Below are positions 1-10,952 of a stretch of DNA of 64,000 bases, piece by piece. Origin of the DNA: Heligmosomoides polygyrus polygyrus. Taxonomy: Eukaryota > Nematoda > Chromadorea > Rhabditida > Heligmosomidae. The stretch covers positions 89,153,960 to 89,217,959 of the forward strand of contig OX377206.1 of the NCBI GenBank assembly GCA_947396885.1, in the 5' to 3' direction. Under the pieces are notes generated by a model, which saw only the letters and a program-made list of their open reading frames with translations, was not told where the DNA came from and did no database searches. The translations under genes were made by a program, and so were the position numbers. Within the stretch, counting starts at the first letter, position 1. Each line of letters opens with the position of its first letter.

Positions 1-480
1 GCGTCACCGTTGGCTTCACAGGTGACTACTGTGTCACGCTTCGCCCTCGTCGGCGTGTCTGAAATTCTTAGATGCAATCGAAATACAACGAAAAAAGAGA
101 AAAAAATAAAATAAAGTAAATATTCTGGTAGGGTAATCAGCAGATAGCGTCAATTCTTAATCCTACGACCATCCTCACTAACAACAGCAGCAAACTCCAG
201 AAAACGCGTGCAGCTGGTGTTTCTCTATGAAAATCCGATACTAGGATATAAGTGCAGAACGCCGGAGTCCATCCCTCGATGTCAGCTTCATGAAGCAACA
301 CCGCTACCACTACGCCACCAAGGCCACGTTGCCAGCTTTTCACGCCGTCGTGGTCAGGTCGAGCCTGCACACTGTTACCCGTTGGAATATTTGAATGCAT
401 CCTACTCGATTTTCTAAGGGAGCCGGCAAAAACAAATCATGTTCTGTTACTGTTTGAACGATGGAGTTTATTGACATGTG

Positions 481-663
481 GCGTAGGTGAGCAGCATTGG
501 TAGGTGGGAGCGCACCAGGCAATAGTAACCAGACAGAGCACAAGCCAAACACATGCCAGCCCATTAGGGTACCAACTGTGCATGCCCTCTGTGAATGGCA
601 TGCCCATTCCATGCGGTCTGATTGGTTTAGGCGTTCCCACCTACAAATGCTGCTCACCTACGC
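481..663. mobile_element. MITE with ~33 bp terminal inverted repeats and 8-bp imperfect TSD
   Basis: The left end GCGTAGGTGAGCAGCATT is inverted at the right end (AATGCTGCTCACCTACGC), and pairing continues inward for about 33 bp. It is flanked by GACATGTG (473-480) and GACATATA (664-671), six of eight matching, which suggests a hAT-type target duplication. There is no coding capacity. Confidence 0.6.
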
Positions 664-1239
664 GACATATACCGATTATTGCTACAGCATTCGCTCTTGC
701 CGTTTGGTGAATCATTAGGACCATTGCCTTGTAAGACATCGTCTTGCAATCCATCGCTCATTCCTTGTAAGCGACGAGGTCTTCGCAAGGGTATCTGATA
801 ATTTTTTGTAGTATATTATCAGTATAAGCTAAGGAAAGGTAAGTTAATGCTCAAGCCACATTCGTCAGTGTATGTAAGTAACAAATAGTAAAAACAAGTT
901 TTCGAGGTCTCTGGACCATATTCATGCACCGACCTACTTGTTGCTGATTCCACAGCTAAGGAAGGGAACGAAGACCCCCTACTCACAGTCGTGCGCGATG
1001 GCGAACATGACAATGACGTGACATGATTTCGAACGAATTTCGGATTTCGGACGAGTTGCTTCGGTTAAAGTTGGAAAAACCTTGGCGTGACCGTAGCAAA
1101 CCGCTGGCACACGCCACGCTTTTTTAAGCCTTACGATATGAATATCTAGGCTCATTTTGTGATCTATGAGCCAAGAGGGACCTATGATATATTGTACTTG
1201 TCTTACATAGACCTAACCACTTTCTGCGGATACATTCCA

Positions 1240-1620
1240 TGGAGTGATGTGCAGGTTTGCTCATCAACCCGCGATACTGTAGCGTGTGGCTGCTGCCATT
1301 GCGTCGCGGATCACGTCGGCGTCCACGTGGGCATTCGATCGATGTCTTGCATGCCTGCGATGGCACTCCGATCAAGTGGGGAGTGGGAGAGAGGTAGTGG
1401 CGTTGCTTCGTACGAAGGAGGTCGGGGGTTCGGCTCTCCTGCGTTCCTGCGTTCCTGCGTTTTTGTATCACCCCCCCCCCTCCTCCCTAGGCGACGAAAG
1501 CAATTTCCACACGAACAGCTTGGATCGCACACACCCTGGAGTCCCTTCCCTAGCCTGATGCGGACTCCCCTTGGGCGACGAAAACGAGCTCTAATGACAA
1601 CGGCTCGGATGACGTAAACA
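1240..1620 (+). repeat. Partial copy of the foldback repeat seen at 39062-39508
   Basis: The block 1250-1345, with the landmark CATTCGATCGATG near its end, matches the left arm of the 39 kb foldback. The stretch 1570-1620 matches its central part in reverse. It is a rearranged single-arm copy with C-rich tracts at 1470-1485. Confidence 0.5.
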
Positions 1621-1657
1621 GGCGCTGGCACATTGCCATGCAGCAGGTGGTTAGGTC

Positions 1658-1998
1658 TAAGGCCTCGTGCATACTTCCCGTCGCCGCGATGGAATCGCGG
1701 CGATGAGTTTTGCAGAGCGACGCGAAAGAATTTGAATTTCTCTGTGCTGGTCGCATCGCCCATCGCTTTGCAAGGGAGCGCGGCGGCGATCCGTCCAGGA
1801 ACAACGCTAAACACCGCGCGCGGCGCGAAAAAGTATGCCATGCCCGCGATGGGCGCCGGAAGCCATCGCGCATGCCGACCGCCACTGTTGCGGCGGCCGC
1901 GGCGAAGTTTCCTTTGACTATTCGACCGCGTGCGGCGGAATGGCCATGAACTGAGCGCCGCGATGGCATCGCAGCGATGGAAGTATGCCCCCGGCCTA
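1658..1998. mobile_element. GC-rich MITE with inverted ends
   Basis: TAAGGCC...GCATACTTCC on the left is inverted as GGAAGTATGC...GGCCTAA on the right. Internal palindromes such as CGCCGCGATGGAATCGCGGCG occur near both ends. The overlapping long ORFs here are by-products of GC-rich palindromes. Confidence 0.5.
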
Positions 1999-2120
1999 AT
2001 GGCTATCTACTGTACTTACATTTGGTGAACTTACCAATGTAGCCGTAACATCTAGTATCTTATGAACAGGAGCCTGGGGGCACGTATCCTCTCCATGCAA
2101 CAAATGCTGATCATTCTTTC

Positions 2121-3043
2121 GTGCTCACTCTAAACCCGGTACGTGCAAGCTTTTCAATTTTCACCAAATTATGGGCCAAAATTTTTTTATCACACTGGTT
2201 AACTCGGTGGTCTCCATCCCTCTCGAGTCCGCTACAAGTTGAAATGGGTTTACCAGCGAGACATGTTTGCTATTTTTGGACCATCCAATGGCTCCAAAAA
2301 AGGAACATCACCCAAGTACACCTGTTAGATGCGCCACAAGACCATATAGGTATTGTCGTAGGGTTACTCCAAAGACGTCCTTTGTTTTTTTCCCTAGTTT
2401 TTCCTAGTCTTAAAGATCATGGTAAAACGTTTGACTTAACAAAGCTGGTAGACTGGCAGGCTGTGCGTGTTGAAGTCGAAGTCGCTTTGAAGGAGATGCT
2501 TTGTCAGTTGTCTTGACAACGATGTCAGTTGTCCTGACAGTGAACGATGTCACTTTGTGGGGACTACTTGACAAGTCCAAGTGGGACATTTATCACCAGC
2601 ATACTCAGAGGAAAAGGATTGTTTATGAATGCTTCCTCACTTCATTTAGCTAGAAGTTTAGGAGTCACCATAAATCGCTTTTCAACCTTCGTATGCTTTG
2701 CTTCTACCACTAGCGGCTTTAGGCCTGGAAAAAACTGTATTGATCCCAGCTTTCCCATCGCTTCCCCTCTAAACGAGGGCAGTAGAAAGTTGCGGAAATC
2801 TGGGGCCATATTTTCCGAGGTCACACGACCTCTCCTGATGAACAACCACAACTTGTGCCGAACTTGAGGCCTGTCCAGTATATCTGGGCTCGTTTTCCCC
2901 ACACTTCTGATGCTGTAATACACATCCGTCATCTTGATCAATAAACATTGGGCCGTTGCTATGATGAGCCGTTGGAAGAGAACGTTACGAGCAGAAACGA
3001 GAAAGCTGTCTCTAACGAGGAGATTCTTTGGTTCCGCCGGCAA
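2121..3043. other. Unassigned region with two long overlapping ORFs
   Basis: A plus-strand frame of 131 codons (2121-2516) and a minus-strand frame of 133 codons (3043-2642) are open, longer than most chance ORFs here. Neither shows a motif I know. They may be remnants of an old mobile element; no terminal repeats were found. Confidence 0.2.
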
Positions 3044-3151
3044 TCTGTAATGTAGAGGAGTTAAGTTCCATTAAGAGAGTAGAGATGTAGAGATGATGTA
3101 GAGAATAATACATTCCTTTAACATCTTTTTAGGCTAGTTTTATGGAAAAGA

Positions 3152-3599
3152 GGCACTAGTTAAAAGTTCCGACTCCACCGACACGACTTCGGTCGAACTT
3201 TTTTCGCTGAAACTTCGTCTAAGGGGGTTATTTGGAGTGCTGATCACAAATCTGACATCCGTTTTTAGTTTTACGCTGGAGCGCGGTAGATTACGGAAGG
3301 TACGGATGCCTAAGGTAATGGTCACCGATTTCGCCAAACCCCAGCGTAAAACGAAAAACGGATGTCAGATTCGCGAACAGCACCCCAAATAACCCCTAGA
3401 CGAATTTTCAGCGAAATCAGTGACCCTGACTGGACCACACTTGTTAATGGTATGGGTGGTCTCCGACCGAATAGTGAAAAACGGAAGTCAGATTCATGAT
3501 CAGCACCACAAATAACTCCCCCTCCCCTAGGCGATGTTTCAGCGAACAAATTTTTTCGACCAAAGTCGTGTCGGTGGACTCGAAATTTTAACTAGTGCC
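3152..3599. mobile_element. Foldback element, ends GGCACTAGTTAAAA
   Basis: Arms of roughly 130 bp (3152-3290 and 3465-3599) are inverted copies, sharing CACCGACACGACTT and the block GCTGATCA..AATCTGAC. An extra third copy of the inner block lies at 3340-3410. No coding capacity. Confidence 0.6.
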
Positions 3600-3813
3600 G
3601 GAAAAGACAATATGCTCGGTAACAGCAATTCCACTTACGTGTGTAAAGTGATGAGAAGTCAAAATGGCGTTCAAAAACGTGCTTCTAGGATCCTAGAAAA
3701 TGCAGGGTGAACCAAAATAACGTGGGTAAAATTTTTTATCATAAATATAAAACAACCAACAATTCCAGAAAACAACGACTAAATTACAACAATGACAATA
3801 ATAACCACGCGAT

Positions 3814-4697
3814 TTGCCGCGCGGTCGTCAATGGGTTAAGGAATATCATGTTCCCTAAGTGGCTTCAAAGTGGCCTCCCTTGGAGCAGATGCAAGGGCCA
3901 AACGTTTCACGAAGTTTGGGGCTGGTGGGTTGCAGGTCGTGGCTGGAACGGATTCTGTCCACGGATTCTGGATGAGAAGCTGTTCATCATGGAGCAGGCG
4001 CACAATCGCCAAAATGATAGGATCTGGTCTATAGGCCCCGTTCATACGTCGGACGCCTAGCGACGCGATGGCCATATTGATCGACCGCCTCGCCCGATCA
4101 ATGTGGCCACAATACGTGTCGTCGCGTCGCTCGGCGTCGAAGTATAAACGGAGCCATAGAGGCTCCAAGCGCCTCTGCTATCGTCGAGCACCGCCAGAAC
4201 CCATAATTGCTCATAGATTGAGGTGGAATCTGCTCCAGCGGCAAAACTCCCTAGTTTTCGTGGATAAAGGAGTGCAAATCGACAAAGATGTGTACCAGCG
4301 AGACATTCTCGAGTCCGTAGTTGTTCCTTGGGCCCAGCATCACTCCGGTGATGCCCACTGGACCTTCCAACAGGGCGAAGAGTACGCAGACGTGGTGCAA
4401 GGCCTATTTCCCCGATTTCATCACGCCTTCGGAATGGCCGCCGTATTCTCCGGATTTGAGTCCAATGGACTACAATGTGTGGGGCATTTTAGAGGATAGG
4501 GTCGGCGTCAAACACCACCGCAGTCTCGAGTCCCTGAAGGAATCCTTACGCCAGGAGTGGGAACGATTGTCTCTTGATGACCTGTGCCCATCGCCCCCAA
4601 ACCTCGCGAAACGTTTGGCCCTCTGCATCCACTCCAAGGGAGGCCACTGCGAAACCACTTGGACCTTATGTACCTTAACCCATTGACGACCGCGCGG
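3814..4697 (+). mobile_element. Decayed Tc1/mariner-like transposon with ~100 bp inverted repeats
   Basis: The left arm 3814-3925 and right arm 4590-4697 are inverted copies sharing GCGCGGTCGTCAATGGGTTAA, AGTGGCCTCCCTTGGAG and GGGCCAAACGTTTC. Between them a Tc1-like transposase tail is split over two frames: VDKGVQIDKDVYQRDIL (about 4257-4310), then WPPYSPDLSPMDYNVWGILE (about 4437-4496). The 5' transposase part is missing and is replaced by a palindromic MITE, so the element is dead. Confidence 0.65.
4039..4156. mobile_element. Palindromic MITE nested in the Tc1-like element
   Basis: CCGTTCATAC..CGACGCGATGGCCA..TTGATCG is inverted as CGATCAATGTGGCC..CGTCGCG..GTATAAACGG. It interrupts the transposase remnant. 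The ends resemble the GTATAAAC-type MITEs at 40754 and 45701. Confidence 0.5.
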
Positions 4698-5278
4698 CCC
4701 AATTTCGGCCCGCAGTTTTTCTGTCGCGTGGGACCGCGGCCCAATTTTAGCCCGCGGTTAAAAAAATGTTCGCTGCGGCGCACTTACTCGATTTTTCATA
4801 GTTTACTAGTATTCATTAGATTCGTTGGATCCTACCAATGCTACCTGCACAGTGGTCCGAGAATCATTTACTTCTAACGAAAGCTTTGATAAAAAGATCA
4901 GCACAACACACTATTCAAACCTCAAATAAATAGATACTGCTCACGAACAGCTACGTATATCTTACAAAAATGGTCATGGTTAAGACATCTAGTCAAATTT
5001 CTTGCGAAAAACTTGAACCCAATTTAGAAAAAATATTTCAAACACTTGCTACATCGTGTGGTCACCTTATTTGCACGATTCGTGACGAACGTGCGCCCTT
5101 TTCTGTGCTGACCTTTTTGTAGCAGCAAATACATCTTCTACGTTTTGCTTCGAACCTGTTCCGGCTTTTTCCAATATGTGGCTCACCCACTGGAGAGGGA
5201 GCTTCATTTGGAATACCGTGAAGTAGTGAATGCACGAGATTCGAGCCTCAAGGCGGTCCCAGCGGTCCCACGCGCCAG

Positions 5279-5316
5279 ACTCGCGATTTGCCGCGCGGTC
5301 GTCAATGGGTTAATGT
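5279..5316 (+). repeat. Solo terminal repeat like that of the 3.8 kb Tc1-like element
   Basis: CGCGATTTGCCGCGCGGTCG followed by TCAATGGGTTAA repeats the left end seen at 3809-3840. No partner or coding remnant was found between 4700 and 5280. Confidence 0.45.
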
Positions 5317-5607
5317 TTGTGTTATTGTATAATAATTTGGTCGCCATTTTCTCGAATTGCTGGTTGTTTTATAATTATAACAAAAGATCTTGTCCTCGTT
5401 ATCTTGGTTCACACTGTAATAGAGGGCTGGTTTTAATCTTTAACAGTAAGAATTGTGGAAAAAGATTGATTCAGGATTCCTTTGAAATTCTACGAAGCTA
5501 AAAGTTGGAACTTGGCGTTAGTCTACATCTGGCAGTCATCTGTAGAGGGTGAGTGGAGCATAAGCTCGTCATTCACCACATCGGCACGGTGAAAGTTCAG
5601 TGATGAG

Positions 5608-5872
5608 TTCGATACGGGCTCGTATAGAGCAGTTGGATGAGACGCGAGCAAAAGAAAAACTTAAAACGTTCGCCTCTCCCTGCCAGGATAACCGAAGCCC
5701 AGGGGATCGAGCTGGGCATGGCAGGGGCAGGGAAATGAGGGGGACAACGCATGCCTCCCCGTTCTACTGTACGTGTCAAAGCTAAATAAGTAAGGGTCGA
5801 AATTTCAAGTCAAAAACAAAAAAAAAATTCTTTTAAAACAAAGCGACAGTTTGTAGTTGAGCAGCTCAACTC
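5608..5872 (+). repeat. Repeat with tRNA-like head, copy 1
   Basis: TAGAGCAGTTGG (A-box-like) opens a segment whose right half (5715-5872, ending AAGCGACAGTTT) is repeated at 6145-6297. It could be a second, older SINE family. Confidence 0.35.
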
Positions 5873-6124
5873 CTGTGTAAACAAAAAAAGCGTAACAGTA
5901 GTCAATTTGGCCTACATGGAATGGGGGAGGGAAGTGCCCGCCAATTAAAGCACCGACAGAAACCAAAGCTGCCAATCAGGGTCCCGGACTCCGACCGCAC
6001 GCAGCGTCTAGGTAAGACAACCGCTCAAAATGGCCTAATTCACCAGCATACATATATACCACAATAATGACTAGTGCCAAAAAATACTTTTATTAGAAAT
6101 GAAAAAAAAACACGCAAAAATGAG

Positions 6125-6297
6125 GGCCTTTTACCAAGTCCAACGGATTGCGGTGGACGTGGCAGAAGCAGAGGAACGAGGAAGAACAACACACGCTCCT
6201 CCCTCCCTTACTGTACGAATCAATGGTGAAAAAGTAAGGGCTAAATGTCGAAGTTTTAAATCAAAAACGAGAAATTCCTTCAAAACAAACTGACAGT
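6125..6297 (+). repeat. Copy 2 of the 5.7 kb repeat, right half only
   Basis: It shares ACGTGGCAGAAGCAG-like, CTTACTGTACG, GTAAGGG and TCAAAAAC landmarks with 5715-5872 and ends AACTGACAGTTT. By eye it is about three-quarters identical. Confidence 0.4.
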
Positions 6298-6717
6298 TTC
6301 GTTTTATTAGCAGGTATTAAATAATGAGTTTGTAATTAGAGCAACCTTGCTTTCACATCTGCTGCCGAATATGTTAGAGAATCACCTATTTTAATAATGG
6401 GCTAAATCGAGGAAAAGAATTTCCTCCCAAGAATTCTAGAAAGTAGGTAAGTATTTGGGAGGAGCTAGATGACAAGAAGATTTTTCTATATTTTCGTCGC
6501 ATTGAAAACATTTTCCGGTAGCCTGATATGAGCGCTATTTTCGGTCTTGTTTGAAATGTATAGAGAATGAGACGCAAGTCATTAATATGTATGCCTTAGT
6601 TGGAGAGCAGGCGCCAGCCAATCACATCCAATCAAGAACTGCGATTGGCTAGCGCCTTCCCGTCTTCGATGCAAGCGAAATGGGCGACTTATATTGTTGT
6701 GCTCTCCAAAAATTTCG

Positions 6718-6925
6718 AATAACTGATATATTCGAACAGCGATTATTTTCGAATATTCGAAAATCGCGCTTTTTCGAGAATTCGAATTCGAATACGTTCG
6801 AAAATCACGACTATTCGAGCATACGAATTCGAATACATTCGAAAATCGCGTTTTTTCGAATGTTCTAACACGAATATTCGATTTCGAATAGAATTATTCC
6901 AATTCGAATGTTCAAATATTTATTC
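6718..6925. repeat. ATTCGAA-rich palindromic repeat, locus 1
   Basis: Degenerate tandem units built on ATTCGAATTCGAATAC and TTCGAAAATCGCG recur every 30-60 bp. The same motif occurs at 19170-19375. No coding potential. Confidence 0.6.
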
Positions 6926-7052
6926 GGCCTCAATTATAGCGACTTGCACATTCTTTATTTCCGTAAATGTTGTTTAAGGGACTCAATTTGAATCTGTCGC
7001 TTGGCTCAAAGAAATTGTTCGCTATTGATTTGATCACATATATACATTGATA

Positions 7053-7100
7053 AAAAAATGGGCTTACCATACATCCTTCTGTATGGTAAGCCCATTTTTT
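7053..7100. repeat. Perfect 21-bp stem hairpin
   Basis: AAAAAATGGGCTTACCATACA (7053-7073) is exactly inverted at 7080-7100 around a six-base TCCTTC loop. It could be a small snapback repeat or a structured RNA. Confidence 0.6.
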
Positions 7101-7828
7101 AACAACGCCTGGTAGGTTGGCTTTTCCATGTAGGCTACATTAACGACTAGTGCCAAGAATACCAACAGAACATCTAAAATTTTCAACAGGCTTTATAAGG
7201 TTTGCACAGAGATACATCACATACTTTCGCTCGTCATCGTATAGCTCTCTGAAATGTGAATACCTACCTTTTCTATCGTTCTCCGGCGCTAGTGCGCTAG
7301 TTTTCGGCTCGAGCGCGGAAAACTGAGGTGCTTCCGAGAAATTCATTTTAGGATCTGGCTTTCTTTACATACTGTAATAGTGCTATTTTTATAAAGCTGC
7401 TCAACTCATCAGTTCACGCAATACAGGAAGAGGTCAGAAGAAGAGCTGGTGATATAGCCGCCAGAAGATCAATGAAGACTTAAATGACAGTTGGATTTCA
7501 TTTGAAAATGTCAGAAGTGAGGCTAATCCATGAGTGGTTACGTCAAACGAGAAAACGTGGTCTGCGAACAAAGAAGGCTTAGTGATATTTGTTGAAGAAA
7601 ACCCGAAAACATAGAAGACGAGGCAACGAATAAAAACTTGCTTGTATATCATTAAGTAAATCGTAAGACGATCCTGTTGTTTGGATAAGGCTTTTAGGTG
7701 CTTGTCTTGAATGTGGGCAGCAATGGAAGGTGGAAACGGGAAAAGCACTCAGGCACCTTGGGTAAGGCACTCGGGTGTGTGATGTGGAATCTATGTTCCG
7801 ATCTGCTATGGTTGGCTGACGTGTTCCC

Positions 7829-7844
7829 ACCCCCCCCCCCCCCA
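7829..7844 (+). repeat. Poly(C) tract
   Basis: An uninterrupted run of about 16 C. The surrounding sequence (7765-7885) resembles 10245-10350 (GGCT..CGTGTT.CCACCCCC and GCAACAT.AACC), a diverged dispersed repeat. Confidence 0.5.
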
Positions 7845-8330
7845 ATGTTGCCCACATTCGCAACATAAACCGACCTTTGCAGTTGGACAAAGTAAAATGT
7901 CATCCACTGAGTTCAAAAATCAACGAGACCGAATTTATTCCTCTTTGCAAGGTTTACAAAAACAATCAGGAACCGAAAGTAAATAGAGAAAAAAATAAAA
8001 AATATTTTTTTTTACAAACAGAATGCATGGCATTGAACTGTGGTAGCAAATAAATTTCGAAAAATGCTAATTTAGCCACTGTTATCAAACAAAGATTTCT
8101 ATGGTGTTTCTTCTGTAGATATTCAGTGAGGAAGAGAAGCAAATACATATTGAACAGTTCTTTTGTCCTGTCTACTGAAAAAAAACATGTAGATATGGGA
8201 AAGACAAAAAAGGCAAGAAGATTTACTGGAATGGAACAGCAGATGAAGAAGAAAACTGAAGAAACTGAAAGCTAAGTATTTTAATTTAGGAGTAAGTAAC
8301 TTCGAAAAGGTAGGTTCAGTTGCGATCAAA

Positions 8331-8418
8331 GCTCTTTCGCGGAATCGAACCTGCATTCCTGGCAGTTTAGTAATTTACATTCCTGGCAGGGAGCTAACCC
8401 ATTACACCACCAGCACTG
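8331..8418 (-). pseudogene. tRNA-like sequence with duplicated anticodon-arm segment
   Basis: On the minus strand a perfect A box (TGGTGTAATGG) and B box (GGTTCGATTCC) are present. Between them CTGCCAGGAATG occurs twice, separated by 12 bases, so the anticodon arm is duplicated. No acceptor stem forms. It is a tRNA pseudogene or the head of a short Pol III repeat, and it resembles the tRNA-like gene at 50786-50857. Confidence 0.5.
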
Positions 8419-8749
8419 TTTGGTCGAACACGATATCCATGATGTCCTCGTCGAACCCGTGACAACGGGTACGAAATGGACCGTTAGAATGGAACCGTTT
8501 AAGTTCAAGCCTTCTTGGAGACGATGTTTTCAATTTTGCCTTAGCTAAAAGCGCTATTATTAGGTTGCAGTGCTTTCCGGGATGAGTACACAGCGCCATT
8601 TAAAGGGGCGGAGATCAAACACCCTTTCGGACGACTACCAATCACGGCTTTTCTCCTTAAACGACTGAACGGAGCCAACGCTATGTGGATAGATGAGGTG
8701 TGTGACCCCTGGCGGTGCTGTGAATTCTCCGCGGAAAGTACCGAGGTTA

Positions 8750-9041
8750 AAAGGATAAAAGACGGCGTTACTCAATCCCTTTTGGGATGCGCCAGCGCAT
8801 TCTACTTCTACGGGATGTCGTGGAGGCGATTTGAACGCGTATTTGGCCATACAATGACTTGGTGTGGCCAGCCGATGAACAAGTCAGCGCTTTATTCTTC
8901 CCAGATACGTCTGGTACCAATTCACCGACCCCGGAGGGATGGAGGGCTTGGTTGGCCTGGGCGGAAAATCCGAACCAGGAACCTGGTATCGGGTGCACGC
9001 GACCGTCGGCGCCTCCTCCGACTGCGCTACACGCGCACTAC
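8750..9041 (-). mobile_element. tRNA-derived SINE, full copy with 10-bp TSD
   Basis: The head on the minus strand is GCGCGTGTAGCGCAGTCGG (A box TAGCGCAGTCGG), with a B-box-like GGTTCGGATTT. The body follows, then a tail of TCCTTTA type. ACCGAGGTTA flanks it at 8740-8749 and 9042-9051. This copy serves as a reference for the family. Confidence 0.8.
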
Positions 9042-9392
9042 ACCGAGGTTACGTGTCATTAAAGGGCTACTTCAGCGCGTTTCTTCAAGTTATTTAATTT
9101 TGAAAAGTTAAGTTATTCAAAAAAGAAATAAAGATATTAGAGTAGTACTCACTCGATATGCAAGCATCAATCGAAAGTTGGACTTGGGTGGCTGTTGAAA
9201 GTTTTTCAGTTGTGATGAAAACTGTTGCTCAAAGTTAATTATCCCGATAGATTTTCATCATCTATGACAAGTTTAGATTACAAATCAAAGCTTAAAGTTT
9301 AAAAAGAAAACAGCGGTTATTCGCGTATTTTTATTTGTAATTAAAGTACTGAAAAGAAAGTGGTTTTGGTGAATAAGCCTAATATGGAGTGG

Positions 9393-9702
9393 GTATAAAA
9401 GGAGAAATAACAAAAACAACAATAGGTTAAGTTGCTGTAATCAGTGTTACTCAGCGCAGATGGTAAATAATAATGAAAAACTAACTACTTTCAATGGTAA
9501 TCAAATGCAAGAAGCAAGCTTGGAAAAGCCGTGCAATTTTTCCCTCCTGAATGACGCAAAAGGTGAAACTAATTCCTTCTTAACTAATAAACTTATTTCC
9601 GAATTTTGTATCGTACAAGAAATAGCCAAGGACCGAGAGCTTCGGAAGAGTGCCAAATGTCGTCGTTCGCACACCCGACGACGACGACGACGATGCTTCT
9701 AA
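9393..9702 (+). CDS. Short ORF behind a TATA-like box, unassigned
   Basis: TATAAAAGG at 9393 is followed 60 bases later by an ATG at 9460 that opens 80 codons, ending in a run of arginines (SHTRRRRRRCF). No family is recognised. It may be a real first exon or a chance ORF. Confidence 0.15.
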
Positions 9703-10348
9703 TAACCTGTGTGACGGGTTCCGGTTGTACTTTCTGGCATCGCTTTAAATGTCGCCTTCCGTGAATTACCGCACTGGTTCTGCTTCCATGCAGGCAGAGC
9801 TGGACAAAAGATTTGCTGGCAACGCGAGTTGAAACAATGGCAGGAAAATCGCCCTGCACTCTGCCTGACGTAGCAGAACTGCTCACTTGCCGCTGGAGTT
9901 CTCTCATTTCTGTGAGGCCAGAAGTATTTCAGAACCACTCCATCATGACGAGAAGGTGGTAGCACAAAAACTTTTCAATACGTGGAATTCCATGGTGCAG
10001 GCGTTCCGAGAAGCTGGTGGAAGCTACGTCATTGCAATTAAAACTTCTTGCTGTCAACAGCAGCAGCATATGAACACCATGGATTGAAACGGGGATTCGT
10101 TTGCTTGCACATCTCCATGCTCTCCTTTGATAACGCGAAGGAGAGCACGGAGGGTCCATGTCGCGAAGGTTGACAGCATTGGCAAGGCCAGACAATCAGG
10201 CCGCATTGATTGGGCACCATTCAGAGAAGGAATGTACGGCTAGTGCCATGATTGGCTGGCGTGTGCTCGATATGTGCTTTGCTTGCTTATGAGTGGCTAG
10301 CGTGTTTCCACCCCCAGTGCTGCCCGTTTTCACAACATGAACCACCAA

Positions 10349-10388
10349 TCCTTTTTGGGATGCGCCACGCATCCACTTCTACCGGATA
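10349..10388 (-). mobile_element. SINE 3' fragment abutting a LINE 3' end
   Basis: TTTTGGGATGCGCCACGCAT and CACTTCTACC are the SINE 3' part; the sequence then passes directly into (TTTA)n of the LINE fragment. Confidence 0.5.
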
Positions 10389-10790
10389 TTTATTTATTTA
10401 TTTATTTATTCAAAGCGCGAACATGATTCACGCATAGAAATGTAACGCAAACAAAAAATAGGGACAAAACGTTATCACACATTGGTCAGCTACAATCACA
10501 TTTAGAAACATCAGCAAGCAATAGCTCTACTCCAAACATGTTCAGATATAATCATAATATAGTCGTATTCACCAAGAAGCAAGTTTAGTTCCGTGAGAGT
10601 TCTACAAGTTAAGAAATCTGTTCTAAGTCTTGACTTTGCAACTGGTACGCGTAGTTTGAGCTTTCCTCTTACGGATCTCATCAGCTCCCTGTCCAAGAAT
10701 TCTTCTATGTCGCTGTTCAGCCTTTTGATGAGAATTTTAAGCAACATGATAACATCCGATATCATGAAGAAAATTTTATTCTGCATTTAC
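10388..10790 (-). mobile_element. CR1-like LINE 3' fragment
   Basis: The minus-strand frame (10786-10511) reads SDVIMLLKILIKRL, SRLRTDFLTCRTLTELNLLL, matching the C-terminal end of the LINE at 22007-22459 (SKVRSSFLIHRSIRELNILL). It ends in a (TTTA)n repeat at 10390-10411, the expected 3' tail. 5' truncated. Confidence 0.65.
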
Positions 10791-10871
10791 AATTACAATG
10801 AGGTTAGTCTTTCTAGACAGGTAGGCTAGTAAATAGCTGACCTCGATGTAATGAATAACTTGGTCGGCTCA

Positions 10872-10952
10872 AGTGCGGACCGAACCCACGATCGATTTGC
10901 GATGCACGCGAGCAACGAAGGCTCCTGCCGCCTGCGTCACACTCGCCTAGAT
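10872..10952 (-). repeat. tRNA-like Pol III head, unrelated to the main SINE
   Basis: The minus strand reads GTGTGACGCAGGCGG (A-box-like) and, 45 bases on, GGGTTCGGTCC (B-box-like). Only one copy was seen. It may be a second SINE head or a tRNA pseudogene. Confidence 0.3.

Noticed and set aside
258..330. tRNA-like A box TGGCGTAGTGG on the minus strand
   Set aside because: The B box is poor and no cloverleaf forms, so it is below the level I would annotate.
1..480. Possible gene at the left edge
   Set aside because: Short ORFs on both strands without splice signals or recognisable motifs.
1311..1969. Overlapping 139-176 codon ORFs on the minus strand
   Set aside because: They lie in GC-rich palindromic MITE and foldback sequence, where stop codons are rare. 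No motif and no splice signals.
9593..10195. Overlapping minus-strand ORFs of 88-104 codons
   Set aside because: No family motif, no splice-phase partner and no repeat match; left unannotated.
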